Source: Vitellaria paradoxa (lineage: Eukaryota; Streptophyta; Magnoliopsida; Ericales; Sapotaceae). Taken from it: a stretch of 64,000 nt of DNA. Positions 35,988-45,500 of the stretch are shown one piece after another. How positions within the stretch are numbered: the stretch's first letter is position 1; every line of letters starts with the position of its first letter. The DNA lies in the NCBI GenBank assembly GCA_019916065.1, contig CM034236.1:22294941-22358940 (forward strand), read 5' to 3'. A model generated the notes under the pieces. The model saw only the letters and a list, made by a program, of their open reading frames with translations. It was not told the origin of the DNA and did no database searches. The position numbers and the translations under genes are program-made.

Positions 35988-36186
35988 AAATGACAACTAT
36001 CACTTAATTTTGACACTATTCACCCCAATATATATGAATATATTTATATTTACCAGCAGCTTTGGGGAGAGATCTCCAGCAGCCTTCACCATGAGCTTTG
36101 ATGTACTTTATGAGACGCTCATCTTCTTCTTTGGTCCATGCCCCTTTGTTGGTGTGCTCTTTCTCGCAGCACGGGGATCTACCCAT
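35048..36186 (-). CDS. R2R3-MYB transcriptional repressor, subgroup 4 (MYB4/MYB6-like)
   Basis: Predicted nuclear DNA-binding repressor of phenylpropanoid or flavonoid genes. Three exons on the minus strand: 36054-36186 (133 bp), 35816-35945 (130 bp), 35048-35615 (568 bp); introns of 108 and 200 bp have GT...AG ends and sit at the standard R2R3-MYB positions. Product 276 residues (AtMYB4 is 282). It starts [20 protein letters not shown], with R2 Trp repeats, [20 protein letters not shown] leading into R3 to about residue 115, then the subgroup C1 motif [11 protein letters not shown] (117-126). An EAR repression motif LNLEL lies at 212-216 and a Cys-rich CLYCCLG...CVC motif at 236-253, both subgroup-4 marks. 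The linker is Ala/Thr- and Ser-rich. Residues 77 and 80 in the bHLH-contact signature are Ile and Asn instead of Leu and Lys/Arg. Intron 1 contains a (TA)n repeat; intron 2 has a poly-pyrimidine tract. The frame is intact throughout. Confidence 0.95.
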
Positions 36187-36282
36187 GGAAAAGAAGAGAG
36201 TTTGCAGACCAGGGAGGGAGGGGGGGGGGAGAGGAGCAAGTGTGAAAGGAATTGAAGACTAAAAGGGGATTAGCTAGAGACA

Positions 36283-36296
36283 ATATATATATAAAT
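36283..36296 (-). promoter_or_regulatory. TATA box of the MYB gene
   Basis: The minus strand reads CTATTTATATATATATTG about 100 bp upstream of the start codon, implying a leader of some 65-75 nt that is pyrimidine-rich (a 9-base G run on the plus strand at 36221-36229). Confidence 0.65.
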
Positions 36297-36377
36297 AGCA
36301 AGGAAGGAGGTGGTGGGGCAAATTACTGAAACCGGGCCGGGGCCACATAAAATAACTTTGATAAAAGGCCGAGTCAT

Positions 36378-36383
36378 TTGACC
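36378..36383 (+). promoter_or_regulatory. W-box core upstream of MYB
   Basis: TTGACC (within CATTTGACCAAG), the TTGACY core bound by WRKY factors, about 190 bp upstream of the MYB start. A six-base match can occur by chance. Confidence 0.35.
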
Positions 36384-36442
36384 AAGTTGGGAGGGCCGGG
36401 GGGGGGGGGGAGAGAGAGTGGTTACTATTAAGTGATTGATTG

Positions 36443-36449
36443 GGTAGGT
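36443..36449 (-). promoter_or_regulatory. AC element (ACCTACC) upstream of MYB
   Basis: The minus strand reads CTACCTACCCAA, an exact AC-I core bound by R2R3-MYB proteins in phenylpropanoid promoters. It lies ~257 bp upstream of this MYB's start and so fits self-regulation, as reported for MYB4. Confidence 0.5.
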
Positions 36450-37564
36450 AGCCCTACTTTTTGGGTTGTTGGAGTTATTTCATCCGGCTTTTATTATTGT
36501 TATTATTATTATTATTATTTCATTCACAAATTCATTCACCTAATTTTTTTGTCCTACATATTTTCCTACGAATCTTTAATTAATTTCATCTGTTCTTTCT
36601 CCACGTCCCTGCTGCTTGAAACTATACATTGCTTCAAGGAAATTTATCCTAGGATTTTTGATACCTTATTTATAAATATGGTAAACTATAACTTTTAGTC
36701 ATGAGACATTGGTAAAAACTATTTAAGGGAAAAATATTTTTTCACTATTAGAAATAAGGGATTAAGGGATTTAAAGAACCTCTATTCAGGTAACTGCTAA
36801 CAGCAGTCATTAAAAAGTACTAGCAGTGACGGCTTAGGTGGATGCTGGGTGACGTGGTCGCCAAACATGTAACCAAATTATTTTAGGTCCTCTCAATATT
36901 TTTGCTCCTTTCTGCTCCCTTCCTCTCTTTGTCCCTCTCTCCCTCTCAACTCAACCCTCTCCCTCTACTCAACTCTTTCCCTCTCTCTCCACCACCACAA
37001 ATCCTCGTCGCTCAATGTCCCACCTCGCTGATCACTGAAGGATCACCATTGCAACGCCCTTATTTCTCTCTTAATTTGTCTCTCGCATTACCAAACTTCA
37101 CCACTCTGCCCTCGCCTCCATCAAACATCACTATTGCAAAATCTTAATCCCCTCTCACTCCATTTCTTGCCACTGCCAGAGCATCAACATTGCAAAGGCC
37201 CACCCTCCAATCCGTCTCTATCAACGCTCTCTGCCTCCACGATTGTGAAGCCCAACCACCATGAAGCATCACAGCTGAGGTTATTTTCCTCATCTTTACT
37301 TAATTAGGATTTGGTCAAAAAATTAAGTTCACCCAAATCTCACCCCAAAGTCTAAGCCCTGATAACTATGTTAGTAGTTTTTACAGTAATATATTCATTC
37401 TTGTTAAATTAAATTGTGTTGTTTGCTACAGTTTTCCATTGCTTAAGATAGATGATCTTGATACATGAATTATATGATTGACGTTAATGATATGAGATAA
37501 TGATATCATGTTATTTATCAGTTAGTATTGTTATTGTTACACGTTAGTATCATGATAAGGTATG
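36450..37564. other. MYB upstream region; possible CACTA left end
   Basis: A 13-base G run lies just before this stretch (36398-36410), and (TTA)n at about 36493-36521. CACTATTAGAAATAAGGG at 36743-36760 looks like a CACTA left terminus, but no right end was found. A pyrimidine-rich segment (36900-37260) contains three variants of ATCAC.ATTGCAA (near 37042, 37126, 37183). No gene is supported; the ORF at 36902-37147 is low-complexity. Confidence 0.4.
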
Positions 37565-38026
37565 TGTTGCATATTATATATATTTATATATATGAATCGT
37601 AGGCACATGTGAATTAGTATTCACATTCCTATAGATTAAATTATAGGTGCAGAGCTTGAGGCTTAGGCAGGCCCCGCCATATTTTGATTTATTTTAGATT
37701 TTGTTAATTCTTTTGTTTCTTCGATGAGATAGGGCTAACTGTATTATTTATTCCACCTGGAGATGTATCAATTTGTACTTAGTATTTATTTTGATTATTA
37801 GACATGGATGTAAAGGTCAATGTGCCTAAATATTATATTGGTTATCAAGTCAAGCAGCAATGCTCGGTTTAATCGAAACTTTTGTTATTATTATTTCAAT
37901 ATTATTATTGTTAGATGTTTGCTTTGAGATTGTTGTATGGTTCTAATTAGAGTTAGGATTGATTTATGTATATTGCATATAATCATTTAGTTCACACCTC
38001 AGGTTACGAAATTCAGAACGTGACAA
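37565..38026 (+). mobile_element. LTR-family fragment, right part
   Basis: GGCACATGTGAATTAGTATTCACATTCCTATAGATT (near 37603) corresponds to GGCACAAGTAGATTAGTGTTTGCATCCCTACAGATT at 62220 and, inverted, to the block near 38950-39000. The right end is GGTTACGAAATTCAGAACGTGACA at 38003-38026, the family terminus. The left boundary is not clear. Confidence 0.6.
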
Positions 38027-38344
38027 TCTTAGCAATAATTGGACAATTTAATTTTGTGGGCTTAGTAAGGAGAAATAAAGGGGTTGTTATGAGTGTAATT
38101 ATAGAGGTTACATCATCTTTTACATAAACCCAACCCCTCTTTCAATTCTTGTTGTTAGACAAGTTAGAAGAGTTTGAGAGGGATTAGAATAGAGTTAGTT
38201 GAGACTTATAAACTCAATTTTATATGTATATTTTTTTGTTCTTACTTTCATATTTTTTGTTGACTCAGAACTTTATTGATTTATTGCAACTCTCAACGAA
38301 CTGTATAATTGATGGGTCAACTGGGGCCTATGTCACATCCTATA

Positions 38345-38478
38345 AATCACATGAACCAATTAAGTTCAAGGTGCACGCCTAATGTGGGAACCTCCAAGGT
38401 TTGCTAAACCTTAGAGTTGAACTCTCAACCTTTCTTAGAGAAGTCAAGAGTTCTGGCCAACTGCCCTAAAGCAATTGG
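38345..38478 (-). mobile_element. tRNA-derived SINE-like element
   Basis: The minus strand has TAGGGCAGTTGGCCAG (A box, 38455-38470) and GGTTGAGAGTTCAACTCTAA (B box, 38411-38430) at the normal spacing, followed by CCTTGGAGGTTCCCACATT. The anticodon region is not tRNA-like enough for a working tRNA. It sits ~100 bp from the next solo LTR. Confidence 0.65.
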
Positions 38479-38584
38479 TTTCTAGTTCATATTGTTCTTA
38501 AGTTCTTTTTTTTTTTGGAAGATAATTTTCATTCAAATTGCAATTTCAATACAAGCAATTTCAATTCAAAGTGCAATTTCCAAG

Positions 38585-40962
38585 TGTCACACCCCGAATT
38601 TCATGACCAGAGGAGTGAGTGAAATACATATATAACATGCATAGAATAACCATTCTCCGATCAGAGCATTACAACACCATTGGAGCAACATGCACACAAG
38701 ATAACTATAAGACATAATATAAACGTAACCTTGGCTGTGGCCAGGCTATAAAGCTCCAACAATTCCATAACTTTAATAAATAAGGACATGCCTTATGGCT
38801 TTTACAACCCAATTGAATAATCTTTACTTTTGAATTTAATATTATAGACCCAAATGAAATTTTAAAACTTAAACAAATGTAAAATGAAATATTCGTAACA
38901 GCAAATATACTTCTCATCTCACCAAGTGCCCACCTAATTATTAGGATCTGCCCCTACTACAGAATCTATAGGGACGTGAGCACTCATTCACTTGTGCTCA
39001 TGAAGCATCATAAAACATATATAATATGTAAAGCCATAATTTTAAACTAACAGTCATAAATTCAACAGATCTCATCAAAATTAAGCCAAAGTAAAACTCA
39101 AATCCTCTTATATAAACACATTATAATATTATCAAACTAAACCTTAAATAAATATGTGTCTTATTTCGTCAGATTAAATCTCTTTTTCCTAGTCAATTAC
39201 TTCCACTAACCATCTCAATATAATCATCTTTATCCATATCCCAATCTTATTTTAGTTACGGGGTGGGCACAATTAATGTTGTCGTTATAGGCCATGATTA
39301 GCCTTATTTACACGTCGTCGTTAAAGGCTATAATAGCCAGGCCACGATTAGCCTTATTACACGTCATGTTGTAGGCTACTAACCTATTGGCATGAATACC
39401 AATCCCTGTGCAGGTTCAAGTCTTTCAATCCTAGGGTAATTTCAGTACCTTTCATATTTTCATATGCCCACCAACCTTGTGTCTCATTACCATTCACATT
39501 TTTCTTTTATACTTATCAATCTCATCAACATGATTATTTTAACATCACTATATCATTCAGCTATGTAATCATATTTTCAATCGTGTAATGAACAATATCA
39601 TTATAATAACCAATATATAAATCCAAATTCAATAGAAGTTCACAATAATCATGTTATCATCTTATCATAATCTAGTCTCATTGCATTTAGCATTTTCAAT
39701 TTATCGTAACTCAAGCTTCATTGAATTTGCATTGACAACTTTGATATAACACTGTAAGAAATACCTTAACCAAGAATAACATATCTTAAAAAAAGAATTA
39801 CATAGAAACTTAATAACTTGTTCCATAATCAATCTTTACACCTATAAATCTTACTTGAGTGATTGAACATGTTTAAACATGGAATACTCACTAGAAAGAG
39901 CAATATAAGCTAGAAAAATCGAAGTTTCAGGTTTCTGGGGAACCCCGAGTGCCCCCACTCATCTTCTAGGCTTAGCCAAAACACCCCGGGTGCCCCACTA
40001 ATACCCAGAATGGTACTCTATTTCGGTTCGTGCTCTGTTTTGGTTCATGCTCTGGCTTATGTAGTTGGGTCTCAAACTCCACCAAATCAAATGTATAACC
40101 CAAAACCTTGTTTCCTTGAATTGTTTAGGGTCTAAAAGATTCTAGAAAGTGAATCAAAACTAGTTTTTATCTATTCATTTCATCACAATACAAGTTTTGG
40201 TTACAACCTATACATATATATACACCTATACATCTCTTACACAAATCCGTCACCATGACTTCCAAATCCAAAATAAATTTTATGGAAATATTTGCAAGCT
40301 CAAATACATCTCATATATGCAAAAATGAGGCTATAAATCCCTATCTCAAGCTTGAACAAAGTGGATCAAGAGAGGTGATGAACTCCCAGTTTTGGCTCTC
40401 AACTTTGGCTTGATTGATCTTCTCACCCTTTGATCCAAACAACAAACAAAATACATGGAAATGTTCCTTCAGAACTCAATTTCAATCTTGTGAAATTAAT
40501 TTGCATTTGGTTAGAGTTTGAGCAACTTACCAACGACTCAAATTTCCTTGGTTTCACTCTCCCCTCCCTGTTCTCTTCCAACACCCCAAAAATCTCTCGC
40601 TTTCTCCTCTCATATATACATATATACAAGCTTTGCTTACTCTCCAAGCATTCTACAGGAGCCTATCATCTTCCCCTATCCTACAAATCTGACATTAGGT
40701 TAACCCCTCGGCTGAACAAACCAGAGCAACACCATACTATTGACTTTCTGCACAGGTGGGGCGCCCCAATGGACACCCCGAGCACCCTTCTACATACCCT
40801 CAAGTCAAAATATTAATTTTTGAGCTTTTTTGCCCATTTCTTCCAAAATTCACAATCCTAAGTCATTTCTAATGACTAATATTGCTTAAATAACATATTA
40901 TCATGCCCAAAATATGTTAAAAACCATCAATTTATACCAGTATGAAAATCTGGGATATTACA
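38585..40962 (-). mobile_element. Solo LTR, 2.38 kb, with CCAAG duplication
   Basis: The plus strand runs from TGTCACACCCCGAATTTC to AAATCTGGGATATTACA, flanked by CCAAG on both sides (38580-38584 and 40963-40967). Sense is minus, with TATA-like TATATATGTATATATGAG near 40620 and a GAGGAGAAAGCGAGAG leader. It is the shortest complete member here. GC-rich patches of CCCCGAGTGCCCC type sit at 39945-40010 and 40755-40795, matching in position those of the copy at 26180-29023. The ORF at 40430-40816 is internal to the LTR and not a gene. Confidence 0.88.
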
Positions 40963-41108
40963 CCAAGCATGGCAAGTTTTAATTTTAGCATGAATAGCTA
41001 GATTTTATAGTCATATTTAGATTCATGAAGTGTTTTAAGTTAAGTTTTGGCTCACACTTTCCCAATCATATTCTTTAGTTTCATATCTTTATAAGAAAAT
41101 AAAAATTT

Positions 41109-41123
41109 TTCCTATTTAATTTT
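41109..41123. repeat. Target-site duplication, left copy (L1)
   Basis: TTCCTATTTAATTTT, identical over 15 bases to 42569-42583. It merges with the T run that is the element's poly(A) on the other strand, so its inner edge is uncertain by a few bases. Confidence 0.85.
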
Positions 41124-42568
41124 TTTGGTAAGTAAGTGTATTTTTTGGTTTAATGAGAGTAATTACAAGTTCTTAGGGGCATACCCTTGTTTACAAAAGT
41201 TATGTATCGATATTACCTGTACTAGGGGTTGGGATTCCCCAATATGTACAAAAGTTAACATTTAACACATTACACTGGGGTTTCCTCAAAATGCTATGAC
41301 TAAAGTTGGAGATTCTTTTAAAGATCCTTACATTTCACTCCAACCAAATGTGATAAACGGTGGCTGACTAAGCAAGCTTGCAGACAAAGTTTTCAATTGA
41401 TTTCCCACTGAATTTTCCAATTGCCCGTTCAACTTCATTTGCCCAGCTCTGCCTTCTAGCCGTGATACAACTTATGTTGCAAATGGTTGACCACAATTCA
41501 TTAGAAAATGGTTATGAGAAAAACAGATGATCAAGAGATTCATTGCCTGATTTGCAGAGTACACAGAGAGGGTTAGTGGCAATACCCCAACTGGAAATCC
41601 TATTAAAAGTGCTGGGCTTTTCTTTTATTACTAGCCATGTAATAAAGTTATGCCTTGGGATGTGTCTTGGGAATCATATCAGTTTATGCCAACTTACTTT
41701 AGCATGATGATGCCTTAAAGAGTTCCACGTAGCTATAGCTAAATATATATTAGAGCTTGAGACGATCCAATTGAATTTGTCTTCTTATTGCATATTTGGG
41801 AGGTAATTTGGACCATGAGTAGATATGATTTCTTGCAAATCCCAAGTTGTAGGATAAGGCCATCTCCAATCATTATTTGAGATAATGAATGACACTTTTG
41901 CATCAATAGGAATTCCCCCATTATAAGCTATTCTGTTATCATATTTGGAAATTAGAGGCCCCAAAGGATGCCAGTTACCATACCATAAGGAGACCGAATG
42001 CCCATTGCCTATTGTGTATTTGGACGTTTGTATTGCTAGTGCCCTCAGCTTAAGGATTTTCCTCCAATACCAAGAGCAATCAGATGGTGTTTTGTAGCTC
42101 CAAAAGTCCTTAGCCCTTAGAAGATGCTTTCTACACCATTGAGCCCATAAGGATGTCTTCCTGGAGCATAAATTCCATATGTGTCTTATCATAGCTGCTG
42201 TGATCCACTCTTCCAGGTTCTTAATTGCCAATCCCCCTTTTGACTTTGAGCAACAAACATCTTCCCAAGAGACTTTAGCTCTATGTTGCTTCAAGTCTAC
42301 TCCCGACCAGAGGAACCTTCTAAGAATCTGCTCTATCTTCAGGTAGATCTTCTTTGGTAGTATAAAGTGCAAGCTTCAGTAGATTTGTATGCTGAAAAGT
42401 ACTGATTTGATGAGTTGGAGCCTCCCAGCATATGTTAATGCTCGATTAGACTAGCTTTTCACTCTTCTCATATTCTTGTCATTTAGTTCTGTATAATCCT
42501 CATATTTGAACTTGGTTAATATTAGAGGAACCCTAAGGTACTTGACTGGGAGATTGCTTTTTTGGAAG
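41124..42568 (-). mobile_element. 5'-truncated L1-type LINE
   Basis: Minus-strand LINE of 1.45 kb with its 3' end at 41124 (T run, then GGTAAGTAAGTG, also found at the 3' end of the L1 at 62889) and its 5' end cut inside the reverse transcriptase at LPVKYLRVPL. A perfect 15-bp duplication flanks it. 5' truncation with a variable-length duplication is the usual product of target-primed reverse transcription. Confidence 0.9.
41340..42545 (-). pseudogene. L1 ORF2 C-terminal part, broken
   Basis: From the 5' side: LPVKYLRVPLILTKFKYEDY, a stop, RALTYAGRLQLIKSVL, a stop, then an open stretch (42372-41785) with FLWSG, KGGLAIKNLEEW, and SLWYGNWHPLGPLISKYDNR. Past a stop comes the zinc-binding domain, PLCVLCKSGNESLDHLFFS, followed by a stop where the family has a Cys. 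These are the thumb/connection region and zf-RVT of plant L1 ORF2. At least four lesions make it non-functional. Confidence 0.85.
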
Positions 42569-42583
42569 TTCCTATTTAATTTT
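42569..42583. repeat. Target-site duplication, right copy (L1)
   Basis: Exact 15-bp match to 41109-41123 at the truncated 5' end of the L1. Confidence 0.85.
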
Positions 42584-45500
42584 GTAACTTCAAAATCATA
42601 AGTTTTATAATTATGATCTTACTTTCGTATGTTTAGATTTTTAATCTCGTATACGAATATGACTTATTGAATGAAATGTAGAACAAACAAAAATTGAGGA
42701 TTAAATTTTCTATCTTCAAAATTTTAATTGAAAAATCTTTTGATCAATTCAAACCTAGTTACTTATGGTTGAGTTATAAAATTGAAAAAACTAGAATCAT
42801 TCTTAACTTAAACATGAATTGAATTAGAATAAGGTTGCCTTTTAATTGTTAAATTTCAATTTTCAATCAACTCTCAAACTAACTTTCAAGAAATCAAATG
42901 TAATCTTGTGAACTTAAATTTTTTTATGATAGAACTCTTAAGGAACTTGTCTAATAGAATTCAAGTAAAGGTTGTTCTTCGTGCCTTTTCTTTGAGTTAG
43001 TTGTTCTAAACATTTTCTATTCGTCCGGGGTGTCGATATTTACTATCTTGGTTGTAAATACCTTTTATGATTTTATCACCGATGGGTTATCAAATGAATC
43101 AACAGGATATGCTTCGAGTCCAATATTTGTGGCATTTGAGTAAATTTTGTTAAATTTTAAAATATTAGTATAAAAATGGATATATTTTAAGAAAATAATA
43201 ATTTAATGGTTAATAATAATCTTTTTAGTTACTGAGTGAAATGATGTTGAGTTATAGTTTTCGAAGGTGATCTTGATTAAGCTTAATTTTTTTTTTCTAT
43301 TAATTTGTGAAGACTGTGCTACTTCTAACTTTAAAGCAAATTATTTTTAAATTATAATTTTTCCTATTTTTTGTTTTATTTTATTTTATTTTATTTTTAT
43401 TTTCTTTTAATTTTATGAAAGAATGATAATACCTCAAATAGAGTAACGCCTATGTAAGTTAATTTAATTTGCATGTAGAGTGGTAAGGATGACCATATGA
43501 TAGACACAACTCTTCTCTCTCTCTCTCTCTCGGGTACTATATTCAAAATTAAGTGATGAGGTCAACCTGGTCATAAACTTCTAGCCTTTTTTTTAATTAA
43601 TATTCTCTCCCAACTTTTGTATATCTCTTTGGGCTGATCACTTAGCTTTTCTGCATCTCTCTTTCTCTCTCTCTCTCTCTCTTCCATTGGTATTATATTT
43701 TTCTATCAAGGTTTAATTAGTTTCTAGAAGGTGGCAACAACTTACTCCACTAACTCTTCTAGAAGATGGCAATAATTTGTGAAGACAGAAGTTGGTAGCT
43801 TTAACAATTCCCCCATCAAGTTAACTTTTTTTTTTAATTATTATTATTATTATTATTTCGAGACCACGGATAACATACAATGTTCTTTCATTCACGCTTC
43901 CGTATCTAAGGTAATTTGACATGCTTTATTTTTTTAACTATTATTATAATAATTAGGATAAACTTATTTATACATCACAAATAATCTCTTCTGTTCCATT
44001 TTGTTTTTTTCATTAAGTGAAATTACAAAATTCTCCTTTTGTAACTAGTTATTCTTATGTATGATATGAAATTACATAATTACCCTTCATAAAACAATAT
44101 TTACAAATTTAAACAAACACCCTTGGGCCTACAAAAGAATAAAAATATTTTAAAGACCAAAATAAATTTTATTTATATTTATATTTTTAATAATCATATA
44201 AAAATAAATTTCATTTTATTTTATTTCATAATTTTATTTTATTTTCATTCCTTTTGTCACTTTAACTTTTGTCATCATTCTCAAGTGATTTGGTAAATTT
44301 CTATATGATCCTTTTAATTCTCATAATGTAGTAATTTATTTTTAAAATAATGTAATGAAATAAAATGTAAGAAAAATGTAAATCTTAAAACAAATAAACT
44401 ATGAAATATTGGTAAAAAATAAATATCAAGATTATAAAAATAATAAAATTTGATAAATAAATTAAAATACAATAAGCTATTTTCTTATTTGGATAAATTA
44501 TAAAATAAAAAAAATTTATTTTTATGTGATTGCTAAAAATATAAATGAAAATAAAATTTATTTTTAGTCTTTCAAAATATTTTTTTTTTCTTATATAAAA
44601 CCTACAAACATGAAAATAAGACAACTTGCAAATTAATTAATTTAAATTTCCAACTGTCTTTTATCCTAACTAACTTTTTTCACTCCTAAATTCAAAATAG
44701 AATCAGTGATTTTTTTTTTCTCATCATTTGTGTATCAAAAAAAAAAAAAAAAACCTACTAAAATCTAACAAAGAAAATCAACAAGAAAATTATTTTTTAA
44801 GTATACAAATAAGTTTATCTAACAAACCATAAGTATCTTTTTACTTTTATGAGATTTAAATTTTTTATAATGGCAAATACTTTTTTAAAAACAAATCTAA
44901 AATTAGAATTTTTATCATATTAAGGTAATTCATTTGCATAAATGATTTTTTTCAAAAACAAAATTAGATTATAATTGTCTATCTATTTATCAAAATATCT
45001 AAGAAAAATTAGTAATAAGTTGCCTTTTGTATTTATTTTTTGAAAATAATTTTTAGTAAAAGAATAAAATTATTTATTATATTATAATTATGTCTCCATC
45101 TTAGAAGGGGATCACTACTTGGAAGCATTGTGGGTCATGATGTTGAAAAGTCTATATTGTAAAAAGACATTTATGACATTATAAATTTCTATATCATAAA
45201 TAAAAATAATTACAAAATATATTATAAATAAATCATATATTATGTGCATTATAGAGTCAAAGTCATAATTAAGTGCAACATTTTTTCTCGAACTTATTTG
45301 GAATTTGACCATTTTTTCCCCCAATGGAAGGCTACACCTCTAAAGTTTTTGTTGATTGTAGAGTTTTTATTTGGATTTTGCAATTAATTTCATTTTTACC
45401 TGAAAATATTGTTAGTTTTATTAAAATAACAAAATAATATTTTATTATTCTAGTATATAATATTTCAAAGAATATAAACGTCGGATATATGATGCAACTA

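Noticed and set aside
36432..36698. Plus-strand ORF upstream of the MYB gene
   Set aside because: Runs through a (TTA)n microsatellite giving a Tyr stretch; divergent from the MYB but without any coding feature.
40430..40816. Plus-strand ORF of 128 residues
   Set aside because: Inside the third solo LTR and antisense to its sense direction.
43512..43681. (CT)n tracts as a possible GAGA-type promoter
   Set aside because: No gene or TATA signal next to them; simple microsatellites are the plainer reading.
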